A stretch of DNA of 64,000 bases. It comes from Romanomermis culicivorax. Lineage: Eukaryota > Nematoda > Enoplea > Mermithida > Mermithidae. The notes under the pieces were generated by a model. It was not told where the DNA came from, searched no databases, and worked only from the letters and a program-made list of their open reading frames with translations. The translations under genes and the position numbers were made by a program. Within the stretch, counting starts at the first letter, position 1. Every line of letters starts with the position of its first letter. Location: assembly GCA_963922205.1 (NCBI GenBank), contig CAWUHX010000158.1, positions 775,461 to 839,460 of the forward strand, read 5' to 3'. Below, one piece after another: positions 37,403 through 48,473 of this stretch.

Positions 37403-37615
37403 CATACTTGTATTTGGGGAGGTTGCGGTGGGACCCCCCCCCAACTTGGCCAACCCTGTACCCAAAATCATTTTCCCCCCAACCCCCCCCCCCCAGTTTG
37501 GAAAAAATTAAAAAAATTTTCAAAAAAGTGTATGTTTTTTGGCCTTTTTGGGAAAAATTTCGACTTTTTCCTACCCCCCCCCCCCGCCCAACTGGTCGGA
37601 GGTCTTACAGGTATG
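37403..37615. mobile_element. W-family hAT-like element (CATACxTGTA ends), copy 1
   Basis: Ends CATACTTGTATTTGGGG and GGTCTTACAGGTATG. Perfect 8-bp duplication GAACCGAC at 37395-37402 and 37616-37623. The interior has long C runs, AAAAATTAAAAAAATTTT and ACTGGTCGGAGG. Strongly similar to 38821-39062 in the same orientation. Confidence 0.8.
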
Positions 37616-38572
37616 GAACCGACTTATAAAATTTAGCCCGTTCTCCCAGACAGCTTTTTTTATCCCACTGGATTTTGAACTGATAACAACAGAGTGGGCG
37701 CAATTTTTACGTTATATTCATTTCATTGGTGTGCAAAATGTTTCAAAAACCGAAAATTTTTCCCTGGTCTTCAGTAACGTTTTTAAAAGAAAATTTTTTC
37801 AGTTTCTCAAGTCGATTGACACAAATGTTCCCAAAATTAAAACTTTGGCCGAAGGATCGGCAAGTTCAGATAAAACAGTGCAATGAACCAATACGAACCT
37901 GGATAACGCAAATTGCGTTCGCTATGACGATCAGTATTATGCTATGAATAATTGTCATGTTGTTGCAGCATAAAACAGCTTCTCAAGTTTTCAAAGAACC
38001 ATTGAAGAAAAGAAACATGAACACCTACTACAACAATATGAGTTAAAATTTAAAAATACAGAAAAAACGGCAGAAATAAGATGGGAAATTTCGGACACGA
38101 CCGGCAGGTACTACAGTACATATCCGTTCTTTATATTATACAGCGCAAACTATATATTTGGTCTACAGATAAAGACATTTGTAAATTACACTGAACTGCA
38201 TAATTGCTGGGTAGCTGGGAGCCTCCCAAACCCGATCGAAACCAGTAGCAAATATTGGTAGCTCGGAAAATCTGTGAACATTAGCCAAAAATCTATTATT
38301 TGGGCAATTTATGAACATTTTTCCCAGAATTTTGTAGAAATGAGCTTTTTTAAATTTTATAGGCTCTGGAGATTTTTTAAACTATAGTGTACTCTAAACA
38401 ATATGGGATTTATCCCTTCCCCAAGAGATTTGAAATCTTACAGGTGTGGAAGCAAGTTTTACATTATGTTCTGTCAGGATGGCCTCGAGTTAAGCATTCA
38501 CTGTAAGTATTTACGTCACGAAATGACGCGCATCGGTGTTTTTTGCATTATTTTTTTCAAAAACATTTTGTC

Positions 38573-38820
38573 CCATCACCGTTTTTTTTCCTCAAATGGC
38601 GTCTTTTGAGGAAAAAAAATTTCGAAATGAGGAAAAAAATTTTGGGTATGGTTATGGTTCTCATTGTGGAAAAAATTTTGAGGAACTCTAAACCGAAAAG
38701 ATGCGTTTTGGTGGACTTTAAAACGTCAAAATCTCAAAATTTTCCGGCGCTTCGCGTCGGTCATGGATATAATTATAACTATATTCTATCAGGCGCGGCC
38801 GTTAGCATATCTACTTCGAC
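38573..38820. mobile_element. left part of a family X element, word CCTC
   Basis: Starts CACCGTTTTTTTTCCTC, then AAATGGCGTC..TTTTGAGGAAAA, giving the CCTC/GAGG palindrome. It continues with the family X interior in inverse order (GGCGCTTCGCGTCGG, TATAATTATAACTATA, CGCGGCCGTTAGCATATCTAC). It is cut by the W element at 38821. Confidence 0.5.
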
Positions 38821-39062
38821 CATACCTGTACTTGGGGGGGGGTTGGGGGGGGGGGACCCCCCCCCAACTCGGCCAACCCTATACCCAAATTCATTTTCCC
38901 CCCCCCAACCCCCCCCCCCCAGTTGGGAAAAAATTAAAAAAATTTGTCAAAAAGTGTATGTTTTTTGGCCTTTTTTGGGAAAAATTTCGACTTTTTCCTA
39001 CCCCCCCCCCCCCAAAATTTCGGATTTACCCCCCCCAACTGGTCGGAGGTCTTACAGGTATG
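38821..39062. mobile_element. W-family hAT-like element, copy 2
   Basis: Ends CATACCTGTACTTGGGG and GGTCTTACAGGTATG. Perfect 8-bp duplication ACTTCGAC at 38813-38820 and 39063-39070. The C/G runs and interior closely match copy 1. Confidence 0.8.
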
Positions 39063-40541
39063 ACTTCGACTTACTAATTAATGCTCAACAGGTTCTATCA
39101 ATCAAGTTAGCTCGTTTTATTTTCTCGTTTACAGTTATGTCGCAGAAAATGAAGATTTTTCATCAATTCTCTCAATTTTTTTCTCTTGATTTGATGATTG
39201 GAATTTTTTTAAACGTTTGCAATCTGAACTTTTGCGTTTATTAAAGGTGGAAATTGAAGACATCATTCTAGACTGCGATTTTAAAACTTTTGTTCACGAA
39301 TTATCTGTTGGAGAGATTTATTTTTCAGCGTTTTAGAATACAAAAACCCGAAAATTTTTCCGGCGCTCCGCGCCGGAATGGGAGACAAATTATGCTCCAT
39401 CAGTCTGATTTTAATTTATTTCCCAACGTTATGAAGGTTCATTTTCCAGCGTTTTAGAAAGTAAACATCCAAAAAACTTTCTGGCGCTCTGCGCCGGACC
39501 AAGAAAGAATTAAATAAAATTAGATGATTCTAATCGGAATCACAGGAATGTTGTTAGCGGATAAATTCATGAGAACTTTATCGTTGATTTGCTTCATCCG
39601 CTCCTATAGAACACCAATATATTCTTCATGAGCTCATTTTGACTAACGTAACCAGAATTTTCTGAATTTTTTTCCTCATTTTTGCAGGTTTCTGACTATA
39701 AATACAACGAAATGCTTGGGTATGCTCCTAAAATGCATAAAAAAGCATCCGTAGCCACATTATAAGCGTTTTTAAAAATGTGGAAAATTTTTGGGAAATG
39801 AGGAAAAAAATTTTGGGTCCGGTTCTCATGTGGAAAAAACTAGATCTTCGAGGAAAAAACGGTGTGTTCCGTACTCCCATTTGAGTAAAAACCCCCAAAA
39901 TTTTTTTTTCATAAGGGAGAATCAATTTTATTTAGTTTCTTTGCTTAAAAATCGTCCAAAGTCATTTCTAATGTGTTTTTTGTACGTTTAACTTGCGTTT
40001 TATTCCAGCAAAAAACCGACATTTTTTGCACTAGTTTCGAGCCCATAAATGAATATTTAAGTGATTTTACAATACTGTTTTTTTCCACTAACTTTTTTCC
40101 ACAAATGTAATGTGGAAGGAGGTAAATTTTTTTTCCACGTGTGGAAAATTTTTTGAGTACAATTTTTCGTTAAAAAAATGCTATGAGTTACTAAAGAAAC
40201 ACGTAAATAATCACTAGAAAGTACAACGAAACGCCTCATTCCACTGTATTTTTTCCGGCCAGTCTTCTCTCCAAATAGGGAATAAAAACCAGTAATTTGT
40301 TCGTAACCTTTTTATTAATTTGGCCGAAAAGCTATGAGTCAGCATGGAAATTTTTTTAAAATACTTTCATCAAGCTTTTGAATTCAATTTACTTTATGAA
40401 AGGAACAAACGCTTCAAGAAGTTTAGAAAATTGACGTGTTGATCTTTCTCAATAAATCTATGAAGGAAAAAATGCGGATCTTCATTATATATAAAGGTAT
40501 AATAAAAATTAAGTATCAATTAAACAGAAAATAATACGTTT

Positions 40542-41557
40542 CAGAGCACCCCATGGGGGGGGTATGGGGGGGGGTATTACCCCCCTCTTAGATTTGGAAA
40601 TTCATTTACTACCCCCATAAAAACAGCTCACTATAGCAAAAAATTTTGGTAGACTTCATCCTCTCCCCAGTAGGTTATACTAATTCGAGAAAAAATTGCA
40701 GAATGTGTGATTCTGAGGAATTACTGCTCTTTTTGACACATTTACTGAGCAAATGATAACGAGAAAGTATGCAACTTCTATGCCATATAGCGATTTTTAG
40801 GAAAGGATATCAGCACATTAATATATACTGCTTGTAGGAAATCATTATAAATATAATTGGGAGATGAAATAATGCGTTATGTATATGTGATTAATTGAAA
40901 AATCGCCCCTTGGGAAGAAAAACATTATGTTCTTAAAATTCTGCCTCTTCATGCTCTCCTTTCCTTTTCTCCGCTTCTGCGTTGGGTCTTCTGTGCGCAT
41001 ATGGTTACCCAAGCTGTGGCATACTTTCCTGCTATGAGTTGAGACATGTGAGGTCTGTTGACGTGGATCAGGAGTGGTACTTGGTTTCAAACTTGTAGTT
41101 CATAGTCTAATGGGATTAATAATACTAAAGTCATATTCAGCATCAGGACTCTCAATTGGATGCACTGTTGCAAGCCTAATCAGTGATGGGATAAGCCCAT
41201 ACTGCTGAAGATGCTGGTTGAAACAATGTTTCCAAACGTATGTTGTGCCCGATTATTGAAATGTGCAGGAATCAAAGTGTGACTATTCTGTACGTATAAT
41301 TAGTGCATTAAAGTTGCATGATTGGCAGCTGGAAAATGGAGTTGAAATAGTAAATGTTTTTTGACTGTAAAAAGCATAAAGTAGGGGCATTAATCAGTTT
41401 TGTAAGTTCGAGACAGTACAACTCCCCGCTCCTTAGCAAGAAGTTGAGAGCAAAAAAAAAAAAAAAAAAAAAAAAAAAGGTCACGGCATATTTCAAGTAC
41501 TACCCTTAAAATCTAAGATTTTACCCCTACCTAAATTTTCGACCTTGGGGACCTCTG
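40542..41557 (-). mobile_element. hAT element with CAGAG ends, deletion derivative, copy 1
   Basis: Ends CAGAGCACCCCATGGGG and CCTTGGGGACCTCTG. Perfect 8-bp duplication ATACGTTT (40534-40541 and 41558-41565). It is homologous end to end with 49661-51165. On the minus strand, about 41235-40845 holds a decayed hAT C-terminal region. A run of about 27 A sits near 41453. Confidence 0.8.
40845..41235 (-). pseudogene. remnant of a hAT transposase C-terminus
   Basis: Fragments in changing frames, such as SPDAEYDFSIINPIRL and KVCHSLGNHMRTEDP, parallel the better-kept copy at 50307-50800. Stops and frame changes show decay. Confidence 0.5.
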
Positions 41558-42291
41558 ATACGTTTAAGATTATTAGAAAAATTAAAGATTAAATGGTAAG
41601 TGAAGGTAGACATGCTAAAAGCCGCGCCTGAGCTTGGTAATAAATAATGATTATTAAAGTTATAACCGGCGCTAAGCGCTGAACAATTTTGAGATTTTGG
41701 CCTGCCAAAATGCACTAAAATACATATTTTCAATATGAAAACCCCAAATTTTTCTTCCACATTTGTGGAAAGACCCCAAAGATTTTTTCTACATTCCAGA
41801 TTTTCTTTCACACAATAGTGCAAATGTGGGAAAAACGGTGGTTTACAAGAACCAAGCAAGAGAACAAGTCAACAGCATAACTTTTATCTCTTAAATTTCT
41901 TTGACGACATGAAAAAACTAATAATTTCGATCATACCTATGTAAGAGGTCCGACTAGTCGGGGTTGGTAAAAAACCCATTCTCAAAAAAATTTCGAATTT
42001 GGTTTTTTGGGGTTTTTTTATGGCTTTCTATAGGTTTTTGTGGGTTTTATCAGGATTTTTTTTCATTTCATAATTCTGGATCTGATATAAGTAAAAATAG
42101 GATGCAAATGCAACATCATCACTCAAGTTTTATTCTTCATGAAGTAAAACATTTTCAGATCATTTTACGCCTGATTTTAAAACAAAAATACACAACTTAC
42201 TCATCGTAACTGATAATATCATCCATCTCTGCACCGTCATAAAAATTTGGCACTGAATTTTCTGAAGACTAGTTTTCCGACCGATGCAGAT

Positions 42292-43561
42292 CAGTGTTTT
42301 TTTTTGCTGAACTTTTTGCCCCTTTTGAGGAAAAAGTCCAAAAGTTTTTTCCTCATGAGGAAAAAATCAATTTTTTTAGTTTCCTTGCTTAAAATCGCTC
42401 AAAATCATTTCTGATGTGTTTTTGAACGTTTCTCATTAACTTGTTCCGCCAAAAAACCGACATTTTTTTGCAAAAACTTTCGAGCTGACCTGCTTGTAAA
42501 TAAATATTTAAGTGAGTTTACATGAGCCAAGCAAGAGAATAATTCAACGGCATAACCTTTACTTCTTATATTTCTTTGACGACATGAAACAACCTAATTT
42601 TGACGTAACAAGTAAATCAAAGTTCAAACAGTAAACTTTGATAAGAAGATAACAATGAAAAATGAAATTTTTAAACTGATCCTGAACTGCTGACAATCTG
42701 ACATAAAGGTATGAACTTGACCACAGGGCTTCTTTTCTGCAAAGGCAGGTTCCAATGTGCAACTCGGGGAAAAATTTTGATCGCACCGATTAATTTATGG
42801 TTGTTCACTCGAAAATCGATAAATTAGCTAATTTTATCGGAAAAACCACCAAAAGCTAGTTTTCTTCTATTTCATTTGATTCGCTCGGTTTTAGGCTTTT
42901 AAAACCAAATTTTCTGTGTTTTGAAGAGAAAATGAAAAAATTTGTATGAGTAACTTGTTCGGCGCCTAGTGCCATAAATTTTTCAGGGATTTTGATATTC
43001 TAGAACGCTGGAAAATGAACCTTTTCAACTTTTATTTCCTAGACAGAAAGTTTAATTTTCCAGTGAATTCAATAAATTTTCAGTCGGGCAGACTACAATT
43101 CAAAAACTAGGAAATCAACCAAGAATTTTGATTCTTCAACCAGCAAGAATTCCCGCTTGGACTCAAAATGTTTTAATCACACAAATGGGAAGATCTTTTA
43201 AAGACCGCAAAGAGACTTTGGGAAAATAACCGAGAAAAATCTTGCTTTTCGTCAAATTCTCAAAAAAAAAACGACACAGGATCAAACATTTATCCAAAAT
43301 ATCTTGATAATTAAAAGCTATAAGCATTCACTAGAATGACATTTTCTAACTGCGCGTTGGAATAATATAGAAAAATTACTAAATAATTAAAATTCGACGC
43401 GGAAAATTTTGAACAATTTTCAATTTTGTAACGCGTAAAATGCACTTCCGAACAGGAAACCATCAAGCAATTTTTCCTCAAATTGATGCCTAAGCTCAAA
43501 AAAATTTGCCTCAAAAATAAAAAAAAATTCCTCATACTGGTCGATTGAGGAAAAAACTGTG
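42292..43561. mobile_element. hAT-like family Y element, word CCTC
   Basis: Left end CAGTG followed by nine T and GC, with TTTTCCTCATGAGGAAAA just inside; right end TTGAGGAAAAAACTGTG. Flanking 8-mers ATGCAGAT (42284-42291) and ATGCGGAT (43562-43569) match 7 of 8. It serves as the uninterrupted reference for the split copy at 39865-42283. No gene inside. Confidence 0.7.
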
Positions 43562-43718
43562 ATGCGGATGACAATCGATTAATGTAACTTGGTGTGAACA
43601 AAGCCTGATGTTGAAAAATTACAATTCGGTGACTGACGCAGTGGACTCCAACGAGGAAAATACCTGATTATAACATGACAAAATAAAATTCGCGTGTTTG
43701 GCATTGTCCTAAACGTAC

Positions 43719-43891
43719 TCTCAAGGCAATTTTTTGGAACGGAGGCCACGTTTTGCCTTCCACCAACCAACCTTGCACGGCAGATTTTTGGCCGTTCTCC
43801 AACATTTTGTAACGAAACAAATTTTTTTCTTCGTCTTCACTTGCGGAGATCATATATTCAGTGAGTTGCTCGTAAATTGTGACTTTGCAGG
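43719..43891 (-). CDS. orphan internal exon of an unknown minus-strand gene
   Basis: A 57-codon open segment bounded by TTTTGTCAG and a strong GTACGT donor. It encodes CKVTIYEQLTEYMISAS, an acidic DEEK stretch, then NLFRYKMLENGQKSAVQGWL and EGKTWPPFQKIALR. Composition is protein-like, unlike its surroundings. It starts two bases into a codon and ends in phase 0. The next minus-strand exon found downstream (36186) also starts in phase 0, so it could be an N-terminal TMEM9 exon, but vertebrate TMEM9 has no such segment. A separate gene is equally possible. Confidence 0.45.
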
Positions 43892-46800
43892 CTGACAAAA
43901 GTTTAATATTTCTTCAACATTCATACTGCTTATTACCATTCAACCTGCATACTTGGGGGTTCATTTTTGGATCCAAAAAGCTGTCAGCTGCCTCTCTCTC
44001 TCTCTCCAGGGGGGTCTGCTGTCTCCTTCAAAATTTTCATGCTGCTCAAATCAACTAACGAGCTGCTGATGACTGTACTTTGACCAGTAGGTATAACAAA
44101 AACTAGCAGTTACACGTAACACCGTGTATTGCTCACTAGCACTTCTCATGAGTGCTCATGACTCATGAGCAGTAAAATCTGCCTATATACATACTACCAA
44201 AGTGAATAAACTTCAGCCAAATAGAGCAATTAGCCAAAAAACATTTCAAACAAAAGTTAAATTCATTGAATATGAATCTTTAGCCTTAGATTAGAGTAAC
44301 TCAACAGAACAGTCATACGAACTAAATCGAATAATGCTAAAATTTCCTGAATTGAAAATTTACGAAGCATTTAATTTGTTTGTTGTGTTGTCTAATCTCA
44401 TCTCAAATCTATTGTCATGTCGGTGTCAGAAGAGACTGCATTGCGGTTACTAAAGTTTTGTTAAATCAGGGAGAAACTTGTATTGTTGAGAAAAAAATGG
44501 AAAAAAAGAATTTTTTTTGTTAGGCTGCTGTGGCGTTGACAAGATGAGGCTGATCTTGGGTTTACACAAAGGAAGTTGCAACAGTTCAACCACAGGCTAA
44601 CAAAACACAAATATAACCAAAACTCTCTCACCGGACTCTCAGATACCTTCACCAGTAGCTACCTAAGGCTCAGGCAGAACACCGTGACCTCTGATACAGA
44701 AGATCCTACCCTCGTCTCCAATCTTAATCTTATTGAAGCGTCCCTACGCTCACAAAACAAAACAATTACCGTGTTGACCTTGTATTGGGTGACAAAGGTG
44801 ACGACGCCAATACAATATAATACCGAAAATAATTATAGGGGGACGGGCGATGAATCCAATAAGTCGCCCACCCCCAAGTTGGTCGAAACCTATACCAAAA
44901 TGTCGGTACGCCAACTCCCAACTTCGTCAACCCTATACTCAACCCCCCAAACTCGTAAAAATTGGGGGAAAAGTGACTTTTTTGTCTAGTTTTAAAAAAT
45001 TTCCGAAATTTTTTTGACTTATTCGTGGTTTTTTCAACCCCCCACCCCAAAATTTTGGGTGGATATGAATATTAAATATGAACTCCCTGAACAATTCTAC
45101 AGCTGTATTTAATATATATGTATCTCAGCATTCTATTTATTTTTGAGTCGTGTACTATTTTATATTTCTTCCTTACACAGTTATGACATCGTTAGCTGAA
45201 AAATATGTTATTGTTGGGTACGAATTTTACAAAAAATTAATGCGTTAAACGTAGCTTTAACTGGGTACATTTTTATCAATCTTTTGGCCTAAAACCTTTC
45301 CGCAGTTTTCAGTATGGTTCTAGCATAAAAAAAAATTTTGTGCCATTGGCACAGATTTTTTTGGCCTCTTGTGCCATTTGGCACAAATGTTCGTGCACAA
45401 AAAAAATTGGCTCTTTCACCAATTGGCGAAAATATTCTTCGGAAAAGTGCATTTTGTTGCATTTTAGAAAGTCAAAACCTTAAAATTTTGCGACGTTTCG
45501 TGCCGATAATAATTATTGTGTGCTTGATAGCCCCGCTCGGGAGCGACCGTTAACATGTCTACTTTACATAGTAGTCAACATTTAATAGTTGTCACCGGGC
45601 TTGTAGGCAGGGGGTTGGGGAAGCCAAGTCAGAAATGCCAATTTTGCAGTAAATCAAGTGAAAAAAATGTGTGCCCCCGAAAAAATTCCTGGCTACGGGG
45701 CTGGTTGTCACCTAATAAAATGTCTCGTCTCATTGTTGGATTTAAGGTCTGTGTTATTGTGTCTCAATATTTGGCGAAAAATCAGGATTTATTCGATATT
45801 TCCACAAAACCTTTTTGTGGTGAATTTTGTGAACGAAATTGCTTTGCATTCGGCAAATGATTAAAACGCTATCAGTTTGGAATTGTGACATATGTTCTTG
45901 CAGCAAGAGTCTATAGCAGTGTAAAATTTACACTTGGAAATCTTCCATCGTAAAAATTACTAGTACGTAACGCAACTGAAACATCGGTGTTAGTGCTGCG
46001 TTACATGTGCACTGCTTCGTCAAGACGCCAATTGTTTATTTCATTGAACCTAGCCAAATTTCGAACTTATTTTTTTAAAATGTCTTTTGATTTTATGACA
46101 TTCCGAGTTTAATCTTGCAGCATAGTGTAAGAAGTCCGACCAGTTGGAGGGGGTAAACCCCTAATTTGTGGGGTGAGGGTATCTAGTTTCTCAAAATTTT
46201 AAGGGGTCCCCAAAAAAGTCGAAAATTTTCCCAAGAAAGACCAAAAAAGCGATCTTTCTAGATGTTTTCGAGTGGGGTTTGGGTTCCCCCTTTTGGGTAT
46301 AGGTTTTGAACAAGTTGGAGGTGGCGATCCCCTTAACCCTCCCAATTACAGGTATGTCTCGCGGACAACAATTTGTGATATTTCGAGTGTTTCCGTGCAA
46401 AATAATATTTTTTGATATGATGAACGCTTTTTACTCGATTTTTCGCCGAATAATTTCTCTGCTCATGTTTCCCTTTTTCAGGTTGTAGTCACATAGGCAT
46501 CGATTTTACAACTTATTACCTCATCGACCGAAATTTTTGCTGCCTCTTATTTCGCGCATTGGTAAGTAGTTTGGTTCTGAAATTTGCCATTTTCAACTAT
46601 ATGTGGTACTCATATATAAATTATCAGTATTTGAAACAATGTTGTGTACGTGTAATTATGGGTGTCAAGTGCAGGTAAGAATTACTGCATATCTTTGTAT
46701 CCTTGTGACATAATGATTTAAATTACGCCTAATCTCAAAACAGCTGTTCGAACCATTGTTTTTTCTCGAAATCAGAGAAATTTTCAAATGCATTTTAGGG

Positions 46801-48473
46801 CAGTAAAAAATGAAAATATATTTGTTATAGAGCAGCTCAGGCGCGACCCTTTTTTACAAGTAGACGTTTAATACTTTTCATCGCCTAAAATGTCTCTTCT
46901 TGTTTACTGGATGATCTTTGATATTGAATATATAAGTGTTTGACGAAAATCAAGATTTCTCTGATTATTTGCATAAAACGTTTTTATTGTCTTCAAAAAT
47001 TTCTTCGCAACACAAACTTTCTTGTTAGTTGATGAATCCAAATTTTTGGTATCTTGCCTGACATTTGACTTATAAAATTAGATAATTTATCTACGACGAA
47101 ATGTTAATTTGATACCGTTTTAGCTGTATGTTTCAAATATGATTTTTGCATTTTTCCGATTAGAAAATGATCAAACTTACTGAAAAATCAGACGTTTAAT
47201 CCAGAAAATAAATGTTGGACAGATTCATTTTTTAGCGTTCTAAAATATCAAAATGCATAAAATTTTAAAGCGCATCGGATTATAATTAACGATATTCAAG
47301 TATATGATAATAATCATACTTAATTGAGGGAAAGTTCCATTAAAATCCTCTCCACAGAAATCTTCGGCCATGTCCTATCAAGATTAGCCAATCGTATAGC
47401 TGCAATGAGTTAGCCATAGAAACCCTATACTTTTGGCCCAAGAACAACGGAAAAATGTCAAATGTTTGATAGAAAATTTTCATTTTTGAACAAAAAATCA
47501 GTGGAGAATGTCAGTTTTTTTCCGCTGTTTGACGCCTACATATGTTATGGTTTTTCTAGACAGAAATTACTATTTTCTGAACCACTTATCGGATCCTTCA
47601 GACGAAAATCCCTCAAAGACTCCTAAAATGTTAGGAAATCGATGACCCTCCCCACCCAAAAAGCCATTTTGCCTCCACTGACTTTGGAGCTCCTTCACAT
47701 GTATAATGATGACGATTTCTTTTGCAACTTTTTATAATATCTGAATTGACGATGAATAGGTTTTTGATTTATCATTATTAATTTTTTTATTTCGACGGAA
47801 AGTAAGTTGAGCCGTTTCGCCTAATAGCGAAAATTTCTGTGCGAAAACACAGTGTCTGGGATTCTAATCCCCAAAATAGAAAACGTTTATAACTTCACGC
47901 TTAAAATAATCAATTTTAGCGGAAAAGAATGCGGAATGTGTCGAATTTGCGACATGAGGAGTCTTTTTAGGCCCTTTAGGACCTGAACACATTTTTAAAA
48001 TATGTTGGCATTTTTGATGCTTCGCGACCAGGACCGTTCCTGAAAATCAGTCCTTAGTCTCTCTCTACTAAAATTCATGGAATTTTGGGTTTTTCATGGA
48101 TAGGCTCATATGATATTCGAAATTTGGGGAACAGATCATTGAAGCCAAAAAAGATCGACATTTTTGCCTTTAAAGTCGGAAAGTACTCAGCTTCGTTGTC
48201 TAAAATTCATGAACACTTGTGAAAAATGATATTTTTACCGCCTTTATTTGGGAAATATTATTACCTCTAAAAAGTTTTTTTTTGTTGCAAAGGATAATGC
48301 TCAGACTGTAGTATTGGCAAAACCTGCGTTTAGTAATTGATTCCTGGTGACGATCCCTATGGCACTTATGCCCCATTACATCTTTCTTGGAAAAGATGTT
48401 GGTTCTAGAGTCCATAAATTTAGAAATATTTTACTTAACATGTACTCTTCTTTGTAGGCTTCAACACTGAATA
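43892..48473. other. repeat-rich intergenic region
   Basis: Contains a CT microsatellite near 43994. A C-rich block lies at about 44860-45060. About 45328-45430 carries the GTGCCA/TGGCAC word (GTGCCATTTGGCAC), followed by a family X-like interior to about 45600. A CATTGTTTTTTCTC end with CTC/GAG palindromes lies near 46757, and a W-type repeat ends about 47704. No further exon was identified on either strand. Confidence 0.45.
46121..46356. mobile_element. W-family hAT-like element, degraded copy
   Basis: Ends CATAGTGTAAGAAGTCCGAC and CCCAATTACAGGTATG. Flanking 8-mers TCTTGCAG and TCTCGCGG match 6 of 8. The interior is G-rich with GTCGAAAATTTTCCCAAG, in the orientation of the copy at 60914. 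Confidence 0.5.

Larger units (their letters stand above)
36325..39864. mobile_element. composite element with inverted arms of about 0.75 kb
   Basis: The left arm (36325 to about 37100) and right arm (about 39090-39864) are inverted copies over most of their length. Shared landmarks are CACCGTTTTTT..CCTCGAAGAT at the tips, GGAGCATACCCAAGCATTT, a GCGCGGAGCGCTGG/GGCGCTCCGCGCC hairpin, AACGCTGGAAA and ACATCATTCTAGAC. The centre holds other insertions (37104, 37403, 38573 and 38821). No matching 8-mer flanks the tips, and the right tip abuts another repeat, so this may be two inverted copies rather than one element. Confidence 0.55.
40073..41840. mobile_element. family X element, word TTCCAC, inserted in family Y
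   Basis: Left end TACTGTTTTTTTCCAC with TTCCACAAATG...GTGGAA palindromes; right end CACAAATGTGGGAAAAACGGTG region. Flanking 8-mers TTTTACAA and GTTTACAA match 7 of 8. The interior matches the family X backbone (GTAGACATGC, ATTATTAAAGTTATAACCGG, GCGCTAAGCGC). A second hAT element (40542-41557) lies inside it. Confidence 0.65.
39865..42283. mobile_element. family Y element, interrupted copy
   Basis: The sequence 39890-40072 plus 41849-41930 is collinear with 42350-42600 in the next family Y copy (CTTGCTTAAAA, AAAAAACCGACATTTTTT, ATAAATGAATATTTAAGTGA, then CAAGCAAGAGAA and TTTCTTTGACGACATGAAA). The break between them is exactly filled by the insertion 40073-41840. A W-like end (CATACCTATGTAAGAGGTCC) begins near 41935. 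Confidence 0.55.

Noticed and set aside
37408..39244. Open frames rich in Pro/Gly/Phe in the C-run elements
   Set aside because: They arise from homopolymer runs in W-family elements and do not keep frame between copies.
36317..39872. A target duplication for the 36325-39864 element
   Set aside because: The flanking octamers ATTCTAAC and TGTTCCGT do not match, so single-event insertion cannot be claimed.
44576..44989. 137-codon plus-strand frame
   Set aside because: It runs into a C-rich W-like repeat and shows no conserved domain.
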